Positions 6,532 through 14,164 of a DNA stretch of 14,994 nt are shown here, piece by piece. Under the pieces are notes generated by a model, which saw only the letters and a program-made list of their open reading frames with translations, ran no database searches and was not told the origin of the DNA. How positions within the stretch are numbered: the first letter of the stretch is position 1; the number at the start of each line of letters is the position of its first letter. The stretch lies in assembly GCA_020025205.1 (NCBI GenBank), contig JAHHSO010000032.1, positions 1 through 14,994 on the forward strand, given 5' to 3'. Origin of the DNA: Christensenellaceae bacterium. GTDB lineage: Bacteria; Bacillota; Clostridia; Christensenellales; Aristaeellaceae. The position numbers and the translations under genes were made by a program.

Positions 6532-8150
6532 CAGCTATCACTCTTTTCTTCTTCGGGTTCTTCATCCTCCCCGATCTCTTCATCGTCCAGATCTTCTTCC
6601 ATCATATCGGCTTCACGCTTTCCTGTACCGTCTTTCTTCACCTTCATGTACGCTGCAGCACCGATGCCTGCCGCAAGGAGCAAAAGTACATCCGAAACAG
6701 CAGCCGGACTCTTCTTCTCCTTTTCTCCGCTCGGTTCTGGCGTCGGCTTCGGCGTAGGCTGCACAGTCGGCTCAGGCGTCGGAAGATCCTTTGCCTTCAC
6801 AACATCCATAAGATCGCGATCATCCACCATATTGAGGAAATACGTTTCATACGCATCCCCCTTTTCATCCAGCGGTTTGTCATAGTCAATCACAAGATAA
6901 TAGGTTTCACCATTTCGGGTTTGCAGGGTGATAAACTGCTTGTTCGTCGCCTTTGAATACAGAAGATCCAAAGTTTTCATGTTTCCATCCGTACTAAAGC
7001 CCTGACCTTCTCCCTTACTGGCAATCATCTGGCTAATAAGTTCATCCATCCACGCTTCCTGATCTGCGGGATTCATGCCAGGCTGAATAGTGGGAACGAC
7101 CGTCGGAACCGGCGTAATTACAGGAACCGGCGTTTCCATCGGCTGATGCGGACGCTGCGGAGAAGGCGTCTTTCTATCGTCAGACGGACGTTGCGTCGGT
7201 TCTGGCTTGTGGTCAGGTCTGTTTGGTCTGTGTTCTTCTCCGTAAAAAGGATTCTGCACATAGATCATCTGCGAGAAATTACCCGCCTGATCGACCGCCT
7301 GAATCGCCAGCTTCTGCTTTCCATCTGCGTAGTCACGGATTTTGGCATCAATCGTTGTGCCTCGATACGTCACCTTATGTCCGTTGATATAAACAGCAGC
7401 GACGCCTGAAATCGTATCATTGGCTTCCACGCACAGAAACTCGTTGTTAATGCCCGCTTTTACCTCCGGCGCAGTGGTGTCAAAGCAGTCAACCGCTTTG
7501 CTTTGAGACTGTACATTCCCGTCTTGATCTGTAATAGAGACATGCAGTGTACAATTCTCTCGAACCTCAACAATGTACTCATTATCCTGTTCGCTGGTGT
7601 CAGCAACTGTCACCATACGGTCTGGAAGAGCCATCATGATGCAGATATGCTCCCATCCCTTTCCTTTCAAATCGGTGATCTTCACCCTCGCATCCGCTTT
7701 TGTCTTCTGCCACTTTTCAGGAGGCAGAATTTCGATTCTATATGCTTTCTTCGGTTTTTCGGGCGGTCTCGACGTCGGATAGTCATCCGGTTGTTCGCTG
7801 GGACTTTCCGTAGGCGCTTCCGTCGGTTCTGTCGTCGGTTCAGCGGTTATCTCTGGCTCAGGTGTTGTTTCCGGCTCGGGCGTTGTCTCTGGCTCAGGTG
7901 TTGTTTGCGGTTCGGTTGTTGTTTCTGGCGCAAGCGTTGTCTCTAGCTCAGGCGTCGTCTCTGGCTCAGTCGTTGTCTCCGATTCAGGAGCAGCCTCTGA
8001 TCCAGTCGTTTCTTCTTCGGAAAATGCTTCAGATACTTCCGAGCTTTCCGTGACCTGTTCATGATCCGGCTTCATTTCTTCCGCCCATGCGCTTGTGCAA
8101 AGCAAAACGCACAGCAGAAGTGCTGCCATGCGCATCCATTTATTCCTCAT
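6531..8150 (-). CDS. DUF4366 / CD1107-type surface protein of the ICE
   Basis: The product is 539 aa with a classic export layout. A signal peptide spans residues 1-23 (basic start, Leu-rich core, cleavage after A-W-A). A Thr/Glu/Pro stalk with a hexapeptide repeat spans about 55-105, followed by a pro-rich segment, a compact Ig-like region (about 195-300) and a second Pro-rich linker. A conserved domain covers about 350-455. One membrane helix lies at about 482-500, and a strongly acidic tail (about 505-539) would sit in the cytoplasm. This matches the DUF4366 family found behind the VirB4/NlpC genes of Tn1549-like elements. Its role in transfer is not established; a cell-surface or mating-contact function is inferred from topology. 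ATG 8150 has an AGGAGG 9 bases upstream inside the DUF4315 gene. The frame overlaps that gene by 11 bases. Confidence 0.88.
   Translation of the reverse strand: MRNKWMRMAALLLCVLLCTSAWAEEMKPDHEQVTESSEVSEAFSEEETTGSEAAPESETTTEPETTPELETTLAPETTTEPQTTPEPETTPEPETTPEPEITAEPTTEPTEAPTESPSEQPDDYPTSRPPEKPKKAYRIEILPPEKWQKTKADARVKITDLKGKGWEHICIMMALPDRMVTVADTSEQDNEYIVEVRENCTLHVSITDQDGNVQSQSKAVDCFDTTAPEVKAGINNEFLCVEANDTISGVAAVYINGHKVTYRGTTIDAKIRDYADGKQKLAIQAVDQAGNFSQMIYVQNPFYGEEHRPNRPDHKPEPTQRPSDDRKTPSPQRPHQPMETPVPVITPVPTVVPTIQPGMNPADQEAWMDELISQMIASKGEGQGFSTDGNMKTLDLLYSKATNKQFITLQTRNGETYYLVIDYDKPLDEKGDAYETYFLNMVDDRDLMDVVKAKDLPTPEPTVQPTPKPTPEPSGEKEKKSPAAVSDVLLLLAAGIGAAAYMKVKKDGTGKREADMMEEDLDDEEIGEDEEPEEEKSDS
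7837..7980 (-). repeat. 18-bp coding tandem repeat (eight ETTPEP-like hexapeptides)
   Basis: Eight consecutive 18-base units, starting at 7837, 7855, 7873, 7891, 7909, 7927, 7945 and 7963, encode variants of Glu-Thr-Thr-Pro-Glu-Pro in the DUF4366 stalk. The units at 7855 to 7908 are closest to one another, and those at the ends have drifted. Because the period is a multiple of three, copy-number change would alter stalk length without breaking the frame. Confidence 0.9.
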
Positions 8151-8418
8151 CCCTCTGTTCCTCCTGCTGCGTCTTTTCTTCCACAGCCCCCGGTTTTCCC
8201 ATCAAAAAATCTGCCAGTTCTTCAGGAGTCAGTTCCAGCTCCCGAACGATGCTGATAATGCCCACATTTTCAGCCTCTTCCTGACGTTCGGCAAGCATTT
8301 CTGCCTTCTGGACAGCTTTTGCTGCCATCTCATCAGCCCTTTTCTTCTGTCTGCGGGTCTTTTCCAGATCCTCGCGCCAATTCAGTTTCGTGTTCTTTCT
8401 CTGTCCCTTTTTCATCAT
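8140..8418 (-). CDS. DUF4315 family protein
   Basis: This 92-aa product has a basic N-terminus, a long charged helix likely to form a coiled coil (about residues 15-50) and the segment I-V-R-E-L-E-L-T-P-E-E-L-A-D-F-L near residues 57-72, characteristic of DUF4315 proteins in conjugative transposons. No signal or membrane segment is seen, so it is probably cytoplasmic. It starts at ATG 8418, overlapping the NlpC/P60 stop as ATGA; a second ATG follows at once at 8415, and either could be used. Its end overlaps the start of the DUF4366 gene by 11 bases. Its fixed place between these genes suggests a transfer-related role, but none is known to me. Confidence 0.85.
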   Translation of the reverse strand: MMKKGQRKNTKLNWREDLEKTRRQKKRADEMAAKAVQKAEMLAERQEEAENVGIISIVRELELTPEELADFLMGKPGAVEEKTQQEEQRDEE

Positions 8419-9746
8419 TCATACACCCTTCCGTATCCATAAAAATGTTGTCTGAAATAGGTTCTGTTCAAATCCGCAAAGGAAATCGGATTTCCGCAGT
8501 GCAGCATCATGCCGTCACCCACGTACAGGCCCACATGCGTGATGCCTTCGTTTCCCTCTACGCCTTCGCCCAGCGTGCCTTGAAAGAAAACAAGGTCGCC
8601 CGGTCTGGCCTCTCTGGGCGTAATCGGTTTACAAACTCCATAAAGGCTGGTTGCGCCCAGCCTGCCCACATGCTTTGTTCCCGTCTCGTTGAGAATCCAG
8701 GAAATGAAACCCGAACAGTCAAAGCTTGTTTCCGGGCTGTCTCCGCCCCAGACATAGGGATAACCGATATACTTTTGTGCTTCTTCAAGCAGCTTGCCAA
8801 ACTGCGGATCGTCCTGCGCGTATTCAGGCGGAACGTCATACAGCAGCGGCTCCTTGAGCTTGGAAACATGTTTGCCTGTGAACAGTCCGTCCATATTGCC
8901 GTGCGTCGCCATATATACAGCGTACATGCCAACCTGCTCACGGCTGAGCACATGGAACGGCAGATGGGAGAGAATCTTGTTGACGACCTTCACCTTACAG
9001 ATTTTATAGCTGTAAGGCACTTCGATCATCTCTTCAACAAGCTGCCATTCCAGTTCGCCTGTGACCGGATTAAGCACCTGTTCATACACGGTCTGCCACT
9101 CCCGGTTATAACGCGTTTCTGTCACGACTTCGGTTGTCACCACATACTGCTGCCGGAAAAGTCCCTTCATAAATCCGTAAACCGATTCAATCGTCCACTC
9201 ACCACCTGCATGTGCGCTGATGAGCGCCATCAGTGCGTAAGGATCATGCCAGAGTTCCATCTGGTCAATCTGAACTTCATCGTATTCAGGATGCAGTTCC
9301 TCATAATGATCCAGCTCGTGCTGAAGCTCCTTTTCCATATCACAGTAGACTTTTTCAGCATCCTTGAGCATGTCCTCTTCTGCCGGATATGTGCCGATGA
9401 CCATCGCCTGCAAAGCCGTCTGTCCCAGAGGTACGCAGGAAGAAAGGCTGGTAAACATGTAGACTACCAGCAGAACAAAAATCAGAAGGATGATCCCCTT
9501 GCCGTGAATCACCCTTCTGACTGTCTCTTCAATTTGTCTGGCCCTGCCTTTAACCGCTTTAGCAGCCTGATCTGCCGAAACCTGTTCCCGGACACTCTTT
9601 CTTTTTGCCCGTGCATACCGCTTTTTAATGCTTTTTTTCTGTTGGTGATGCTTCTTCGCCGCATGGCCAAGGTCACCTGCCGTCTTTTTTGCACGTTCTG
9701 CCGCGTCTACGGCTGCATTGTCATCTCGCTGTTCATACGTACTCAT
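8415..9746 (-). CDS. NlpC/P60 (C40) peptidoglycan endopeptidase of the conjugation machinery
   Basis: With the start at ATG 9746, preceded by an AGGAAG site, the product is 443 aa. A frame extends 30 codons further upstream but without a ribosome site and inside the neighbouring 47-aa gene. Layout: a very basic cytoplasmic N-terminus (1-80), one membrane helix (about 84-103), an extracellular middle region (about 105-300), and a C-terminal NlpC/P60 domain. Its catalytic residues are visible: Cys344 in F-D-C-S-G, His404 in G-I-T-H-V-G-L-Y-V and His416 in L-H-C-G-N. Such enzymes cut peptide stems of the wall so that the secretion channel can cross it; they are the Gram-positive counterparts of VirB1. 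CwlT-type homologues usually also have an N-terminal lysozyme domain, and I do not recognise one in the middle region here. Confidence 0.9.
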   Translation of the reverse strand: MSTYEQRDDNAAVDAAERAKKTAGDLGHAAKKHHQQKKSIKKRYARAKRKSVREQVSADQAAKAVKGRARQIEETVRRVIHGKGIILLIFVLLVVYMFTSLSSCVPLGQTALQAMVIGTYPAEEDMLKDAEKVYCDMEKELQHELDHYEELHPEYDEVQIDQMELWHDPYALMALISAHAGGEWTIESVYGFMKGLFRQQYVVTTEVVTETRYNREWQTVYEQVLNPVTGELEWQLVEEMIEVPYSYKICKVKVVNKILSHLPFHVLSREQVGMYAVYMATHGNMDGLFTGKHVSKLKEPLLYDVPPEYAQDDPQFGKLLEEAQKYIGYPYVWGGDSPETSFDCSGFISWILNETGTKHVGRLGATSLYGVCKPITPREARPGDLVFFQGTLGEGVEGNEGITHVGLYVGDGMMLHCGNPISFADLNRTYFRQHFYGYGRVYE

Positions 9747-9876
9747 GCTTCTTCCTTTCCAGATAGCGTGCAAGCTCCTTTTCTGCCTGTCTGTCTGCAT
9801 CCCCAGCCGCACGGCACAGGGCATACATCGAAACATACATCAGCACAATGCCACTGATTCCAAGAACAATCAGCAT
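9733..9876 (-). CDS. 47-aa single-pass membrane protein between virB4 and the wall hydrolase
   Basis: This gene starts at ATG 9876 with a strong ribosome site (GAAGGAGG, 7 bases upstream) and runs 47 codons to TGA at 9735-9733. The protein has one N-terminal hydrophobic helix (about residues 2-20), then a charged tail with R-Q-A-E-K-E-L-A-R-Y-L-E-R-K-K. It overlaps the virB4 stop by 7 bases and the NlpC/P60 start by 14, so it is embedded in the coupled gene chain and very likely translated. Short membrane proteins sit at this place in related elements as I recall them, but I cannot name a family. A structural or accessory part of the secretion channel is the simplest guess from context. At under 50 codons it is easily missed by gene callers. 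Confidence 0.78.
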   Translation of the reverse strand: MLIVLGISGIVLMYVSMYALCRAAGDADRQAEKELARYLERKKHEYV

Positions 9877-12317
9877 ATTTTTTCCTCCTTCAAATCATCC
9901 AATTTAGTGGTCATCAGCTGATACAGCGGGCTGTCTTTCGGATACTGGTTGGAAATCGGCACCACCGTCCCGCCGTAGATCATCAGGCCTTCACCGGGCC
10001 GCACATCCTTCAGGCATTCTTCTTCGCCCGGAGAAAGCCCAAGTTCTCTGACTAGGATCTTTCTGTCCGCCGCACTTTGTCCGAACAACAGGAAGAACTG
10101 TGAGTTTGAAATGATGGTGCTGATGGCATTTCCGCTTTCAAGGCCATCGCTGCCGTAAAAATCCGAGATGTTCTGCGTCAAGCCAGTCGGGATACCTCCG
10201 TATTTACGGAAGCGCTTCCACATTTCAATGGTGTGTGCCGCCGTCTGTGCATCCCGAAGCAGCAGATGCATTTCGTCGATGTAGTACCATGTAGACTTCT
10301 GATTCAGTTTATTTCGCGCCACACGCGTCCATACCTGATCCTGAATCGTCAGCATACCAATCTCTTTCAGGCGATTGCCCAGATCCTTGATATCGAAGCA
10401 GACCAGACGATTATTGATATCCACATTCGTTTGGTGGTTGAACACCGACATAGAGCCATGCACATACATCTCCATCGACACAGCCAGCCTGTGCGCTTCG
10501 GGCTCTTCCTGCTCAAGCAGGCTGTCATAGATATCTTCCAGAATGGGCATCTTTTCCGGAACAGGATCAGCAAGGTATTCCTGATAGGCCAGCTCCACAC
10601 AGCGGCTGATGAGGTTGCGTTCCAGCGGACTGAGGCCATCCTTTCCGCCGAGGATCAGTTCAAACATGGACAGCATCAGGTCAACCTTCATCGCCAGCGG
10701 CGCAGAAGGCTCGACAAACCGCATATCCAAATCCAGCGGATTGATATAGGTATCGGAAGCCGGAGAAATCTTAATCACCTGTCCGCAGAGGCTGATAACC
10801 AGCGGCTTGTACTCTCCTTCAGGATCGCAGATCATGACTTCATCCCGTGTAAACTTGATGACCCACAAGATTTCACCCTTTGCTGCAAAACTCTTGCCGC
10901 CGCCCGGTTCGCCCAGAATGATGCCGTTGGCATTATTCAATAGCTTTCGGTTCACAACGACCACGTTGCTGCTCAATCTGTTCAGGCCGTAGCCAATGGC
11001 ATCCGGCACCAGCTGCAAAAGCTCCTGCGTGACAAAGGGGCAGAAGATGGCCAGCATCGAGGTGGACATGCCGCGCTCAATACCGATCTGGTTATTGCCC
11101 AGCGGCAGGATGCTCTTCATCGCATCCTCCTGCTGATCTTTCAAAAGAGAGAGCGTGCAATGTTCCACCTGCGCAATGCTTCCGGCTTCCTGAAGATTAT
11201 TTCTCAGTTCCTTGAGCGTATTGCCGGTATGGACGGTAAGCAGCGTCACAATGAAGTAGTTCTCAGATTTGTCCCCAAGGATTTCCAAATGGCGGTTTAC
11301 GCTTGCCACGTCTGCCATCAGCTTTCCCGGAAGAATGTCCATATCATATCCGCTCTGAACAGCGCGCTTCTGCTCGTCGATCTTATGGCTGTCAAGTTCC
11401 GTCTTGAGATGCCGCATTTCCATGATGGCATCTGCCCGATTCACTGCTCTCACATGGATGGATACCATCATGCTGCTGGTCAATTCAAGCATGGACTTGA
11501 GCACCTTGTCATCCAAGGTAGATGCTTCAATCTTGATCTGCGATGCCGCGCAATACTTGCCGCCCACCTTGAAATACTTATCCTGAAAATCAAAAGTGCT
11601 CGGTGCAATAAAGTCCTGTGTCTGCAGGCCGCTCTCTTCCAGCCAATTCCATTCAAAATGAAATTCTTCTGAATGATCCATATGGAAGAAACGATGCAGG
11701 AGTTCAAGCCGTTCTTTACCGCTCAGCACCCGTGCCTCCACGCCCATCTGCTTGAGCTTTGTTGTCAGCTCCGCTTCCATGCGATTGAGTTTCGCCTTTG
11801 CCTCTTCCCCTTTCACAGATTCGACACCGAACGTCAGATACTTGGCCTTTCTGATTCCGTTTGTGCCTTGTTCAATCTGGTCTCGGAAGATTTTAAGGCA
11901 CTCCTGTGCCATTTCATCCTGCTCACCCTGCCGATTCAGTGCGTCCATCAGCTGATCCATTTCCTTTTGGCTGATTTCAGAGTTAAAGAACGTGAATTGC
12001 AGGGAAGTCATCGAATCGAAGTAATTGAGGAAGTCTCTCCATCGTGCATTGATGGCTTTCTGCTCTTCTTCACTCTTGAGCAGATAATTGATGTCCTCAA
12101 ACTGGATCGTCTTGTTATATCTCATCTTGTCCGCATGACAGATACCATTCCGAAATATTTGCAGATAGGGAATTGTATTCTGTGTGCTGAACGGAGACAG
12201 TGCCATCTTTTTGGCCTGATCGATCTTTTGAAGTATGAGCTTCCTGTCTTTTCCGCGCACTCTCATTGTCTTTTTTCTTGCGGGTTTCTTTTTCTTAATC
12301 CATCCCAGATCGAACAA
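9870..12317 (-). CDS. virB4: VirB4-type type IV secretion ATPase
   Basis: The 815-aa product is a VirB4/TraC-like ATPase that powers assembly of the conjugation channel and DNA transfer from the cytoplasmic face of the membrane. Walker A is G-E-P-G-G-G-K-S with Lys475, and Walker B is Y-Y-I-D-E-M-H with D681-E682. The N-terminal half holds the usual VirB4 membrane/channel-interaction domain, and the C-terminal half the RecA-like motor. The length is typical. The start is taken as TTG 12317, about 9 bases after an AAAGGAAG site and overlapping the PrgI gene by 23 bases. The next ATG is residue 18 and lacks a ribosome site, so TTG is preferred but not certain. The 3' end overlaps the 47-aa gene. 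Confidence 0.95.
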   Translation of the reverse strand: MFDLGWIKKKKPARKKTMRVRGKDRKLILQKIDQAKKMALSPFSTQNTIPYLQIFRNGICHADKMRYNKTIQFEDINYLLKSEEEQKAINARWRDFLNYFDSMTSLQFTFFNSEISQKEMDQLMDALNRQGEQDEMAQECLKIFRDQIEQGTNGIRKAKYLTFGVESVKGEEAKAKLNRMEAELTTKLKQMGVEARVLSGKERLELLHRFFHMDHSEEFHFEWNWLEESGLQTQDFIAPSTFDFQDKYFKVGGKYCAASQIKIEASTLDDKVLKSMLELTSSMMVSIHVRAVNRADAIMEMRHLKTELDSHKIDEQKRAVQSGYDMDILPGKLMADVASVNRHLEILGDKSENYFIVTLLTVHTGNTLKELRNNLQEAGSIAQVEHCTLSLLKDQQEDAMKSILPLGNNQIGIERGMSTSMLAIFCPFVTQELLQLVPDAIGYGLNRLSSNVVVVNRKLLNNANGIILGEPGGGKSFAAKGEILWVIKFTRDEVMICDPEGEYKPLVISLCGQVIKISPASDTYINPLDLDMRFVEPSAPLAMKVDLMLSMFELILGGKDGLSPLERNLISRCVELAYQEYLADPVPEKMPILEDIYDSLLEQEEPEAHRLAVSMEMYVHGSMSVFNHQTNVDINNRLVCFDIKDLGNRLKEIGMLTIQDQVWTRVARNKLNQKSTWYYIDEMHLLLRDAQTAAHTIEMWKRFRKYGGIPTGLTQNISDFYGSDGLESGNAISTIISNSQFFLLFGQSAADRKILVRELGLSPGEEECLKDVRPGEGLMIYGGTVVPISNQYPKDSPLYQLMTTKLDDLKEEKIC

Positions 12318-12669
12318 TCTTTTGCACTTCCTTTCTAAGCCGATGCCGGATTTCGAGCAGGCTGTACACGTTTTCTGTTCGGTACAGCCTCTTTCTGGGC
12401 CTTAAAAACCTTGTTTCGATCATGTGCCGCATCACCACTTCCAACGGCTGTCCGCCTTTCTCGTACAAGCCGAAAGCAAAACACGGCATCATAACCAGCA
12501 TCATAGCGGTTGTTGCTATGCTGACATCAACATAGCTTTTGAGGAAAAGGAAAAGCGGAACGCCTATAAGCGCCCCGCCTCCAAAGCAGACCAGCTGCCT
12601 TTTCGTGAGTTTAAACATGACTCTGTGTTTAATTTTCGTAATGTCTGCGGGAATTTCTGCCGTCAGCAT
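12295..12669 (-). CDS. PrgI family membrane protein of the transfer complex
   Basis: The 124-aa product starts at ATG 12669, which has AAGGAGG 5 bases upstream; a further in-frame ATG 7 codons earlier overlaps the preceding gene and has no ribosome site. Two adjacent hydrophobic segments (about residues 29-45 and 50-70) form a hairpin in the membrane, flanked by basic regions. The opening I-P-A-D-I-T-K-I-K-H-R and the segment K-L-T-K-R-Q-L are typical of PrgI proteins, which sit just before VirB4 in Gram-positive conjugative elements, equivalent to VirB3. It would recruit VirB4 to the membrane (family inference). The frame overlaps virB4 by 23 bases, and the VirB6-like gene ends about 10 bases upstream. 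Confidence 0.88.
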   Translation of the reverse strand: MLTAEIPADITKIKHRVMFKLTKRQLVCFGGGALIGVPLFLFLKSYVDVSIATTAMMLVMMPCFAFGLYEKGGQPLEVVMRHMIETRFLRPRKRLYRTENVYSLLEIRHRLRKEVQKIVRSGMD

Positions 12670-12679
12670 AAATGCCTCC

Positions 12680-13561
12680 TTATCTCGCATTGAAGATGGA
12701 CTGTGCCAGGCTGCTTGTCTTAAAAAGCGCGAAGCAAAGCAGCACTGTGTAGCCCATGCACGTCCAGATAGCTTTCACGATATCCGTCTGTGTACCGATG
12801 TGTTGAATCAGCACCGCATAGATGGCTACACAGACCACGATCAGAAACGCCTGAAAGCCGAGCGCAGCCAATGACCGGATGTAATTCTTGCCCATCTGTC
12901 CCCATTCCTGATTGGCCATCGTTGCCAGCGGGATCGGGGCCAGAGAAGTCACCAGATACACCTCGATCATGCGCCCGTAAGTGATGATGAAGATGCAGAT
13001 GGTCAGCGCCCACATGGTAAAACCGATCAGCTCTGATTGCAGCCAGAGCGAAAAGATTGGCCCCAGCTCCATCGTTTCAAGCTGAGTTTCCAAACTGGTG
13101 ATGACTGAGTTCATGTCGATGCTGGTGTCACCGATAATCAGACCAGAGGCGTTATTGACGACATGCTGTGCAACATCAAAAACAGCCATGACGATGTTCC
13201 AGGTGTTGGACACAATCAGGATCGAGCAGAATGTCTTAATCGTCCACTTGAAAAAGATCCACGTTTCAAAGTCATGCTGGTTGTTGTGATTGATGATCAT
13301 CTGAATGAACTCTGTCGTTGCTACAATCGCCAGAATAATGCCGGCAATGGGCAACGCAACATGGTCACTCAGATTCTTAATCATGCTGTATACGCCGCCG
13401 TTCCATGCCTGCGGAGTTTTTCCTACTTGAACCGCTATATCCGCCACCTGCGCATTGACGTTATCAAAAAGCCCTGTCAGATTCGCCATGATGGATGAAA
13501 TCAGCAGTTCCTTCATCCATTCCATCAGTTTGTCGAATATAAAATTCAAAAGGAAAGTCAC
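12680..13561 (-). CDS. VirB6/TrbL-like polytopic channel protein (CD0411-type)
   Basis: The product has up to 293 aa with about five to six hydrophobic helices: around residues 70-95, 108-130, 175-200, 205-220, 232-255 and 265-285. A signature-like stretch L-A-P-I-P-L-A-T-M follows the third helix group. This layout and its position between Maff2 and PrgI match the VirB6/TrbL-like inner-membrane channel subunit of Tn1549-type elements. The start is uncertain. GTG 13561 lies inside a GGGGGTGA stretch that itself looks like the ribosome site, so TTG 13549 (residue 5) may be the true start. A hairpin lies 35 bases upstream. Direct proof of channel function would have to come from homologues. Confidence 0.88.
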   Translation of the reverse strand: MTFLLNFIFDKLMEWMKELLISSIMANLTGLFDNVNAQVADIAVQVGKTPQAWNGGVYSMIKNLSDHVALPIAGIILAIVATTEFIQMIINHNNQHDFETWIFFKWTIKTFCSILIVSNTWNIVMAVFDVAQHVVNNASGLIIGDTSIDMNSVITSLETQLETMELGPIFSLWLQSELIGFTMWALTICIFIITYGRMIEVYLVTSLAPIPLATMANQEWGQMGKNYIRSLAALGFQAFLIVVCVAIYAVLIQHIGTQTDIVKAIWTCMGYTVLLCFALFKTSSLAQSIFNAR

Positions 13562-13595
13562 CCCCTTCTTGCTTAAAATATCTATATCAAAGCAA

Positions 13596-13615
13596 AATCA
13601 GCGCCTTTGCTGATT
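13596..13615 (-). terminator. Weak terminator-like hairpin between maff2 and the VirB6-like gene
   Basis: On the minus strand, AATCAGC pairs perfectly with GCTGATT around a 6-base loop; the T-rich tail is interrupted (TTGCTTTG). It could partly end transcription after maff2, giving more of the small membrane protein than of the channel genes, or protect the maff2 message. Strength cannot be judged from sequence. Confidence 0.45.
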
Positions 13616-13647
13616 CCTGCTCAACGTGTAAAACCAGTCCGCTTTAA

Positions 13648-13863
13648 TCAGCCGAACATGGTTGAAAGCATCGGAATGACTTTCATTCCGACCAGCACGA
13701 TGCCGCCGCCGGCAATCAGCTGTTTGATGCCCTGTGACTTGGAAGCGGGGTTATCGCCGCCATAGCCTTCCAGCAGGTTCACAATGCCCCACATGCCAAC
13801 GCCGCCGCCCATGATTGATACAACGGTAGAGAGAATTGCAATACATTGATAAAGAAATTCCAT
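13648..13863 (-). CDS. Maff2 family small membrane protein (pilin/VirB2-like candidate)
   Basis: The 71-aa product has two hydrophobic helices (about residues 4-27 and 46-66) separated by a short loop containing G-Y-G-G-D-N-P-A-S-K-S. The Gly-rich segment G-G-G-V-G-M-W-G and this loop are typical of Maff2 proteins found just before the VirB6-like gene in clostridial conjugative elements. Two-helix topology and position resemble VirB2/TrbC pilins, so a channel or pilin subunit is plausible but unproven for this family. The start ATG 13863 is firm, with AAAGGAGG 5 bases upstream. A strong terminator lies 5 bases before that ribosome site, so this gene is reached only by read-through from upstream. 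Confidence 0.9.
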   Translation of the reverse strand: MEFLYQCIAILSTVVSIMGGGVGMWGIVNLLEGYGGDNPASKSQGIKQLIAGGGIVLVGMKVIPMLSTMFG

Positions 13864-13881
13864 ATGATCCTCCTTTGGGGT

Positions 13882-13910
13882 AAAAGAAAAGCCGCCTTAA
13901 AAGGCGGCTT
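13882..13910 (-). terminator. Strong intrinsic terminator directly before maff2
   Basis: On the minus strand, AAGCCGCCTT and AAGGCGGCTT form a 10-bp perfect stem with a minimal loop, followed by TTCTTTT. The T-tract ends 5 bases before the AAAGGAGG site of maff2. Upstream of it (13950-13930) an AAAGGAG site is followed by a five-codon frame (GTG CTG AAA AAC AAA TAG), which could be a leader peptide. Confidence 0.85.
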
Positions 13911-13964
13911 CAGGGAAACAACGACCTATTTGTTTTTCAGCACCTCTCCTTTCAAAACTTCTCT

Positions 13965-14147
13965 TTAATCGAATATTCCCATCATAGAAAGGCCAATAAA
14001 CCCTGCCCGAAGCCTGTCCATGCCGATCATCATCATGATCTTATTGCCTGTACTTATCCCTTCGTCCAGCATTCTCTTTCCTTCAAAAAACTCAACTATG
14101 GAAATCATGCTGAAAATCAATTCATAATTCAAATCATCCTTATCCAT
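13965..14147 (-). CDS. Hypothetical 60-aa protein
   Basis: The gene starts at ATG 14147, 5 bases after a GAAAGGAG ribosome site, and ends with TAA at 13967-13965. A longer frame running upstream to 14405 overlaps the VirD4 gene in another frame and has no ribosome site, so the short form is preferred. The product is Met-rich, with an acidic N-terminus (M-D-K-D-D-L), a moderately hydrophobic body and L-D-E-G-I-S-T in the middle. I do not recognise it. The middle faintly recalls short helical SHOCT-like segments, which is weak evidence. It lies between two terminators, behind virD4 and ahead of maff2, so it may be expressed differently from both neighbours. Confidence 0.65.
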   Translation of the reverse strand: MDKDDLNYELIFSMISIVEFFEGKRMLDEGISTGNKIMMMIGMDRLRAGFIGLSMMGIFD

Positions 14148-14164
14148 TTTTTCTCCTTTCAAAC

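Noticed and set aside
6184..6885. A plus-strand Ser/Phe-rich frame of 233 codons
   Set aside because: It spans the toxin-antitoxin promoter, the 68-aa gene and the end of the DUF4366 gene on the opposite strand, and its Ser-rich composition mirrors the acidic tail coded there.
7837..7980. A CRISPR-like array
   Set aside because: The 18-base units are directly adjacent with no spacers and keep the reading frame of a Thr/Glu/Pro stalk.
9747..9836. A 30-residue N-terminal extension of the NlpC/P60 protein
   Set aside because: It overlaps most of the 47-aa gene in a different frame and has no ribosome site, while the ATG at 9746 has AGGAAG in front of it.
8319..9857. A 512-codon open frame on the plus strand opposite the NlpC/P60 gene
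   Set aside because: The minus strand here encodes a clear peptidase with its catalytic residues; the plus-strand product has no domain and odd composition.
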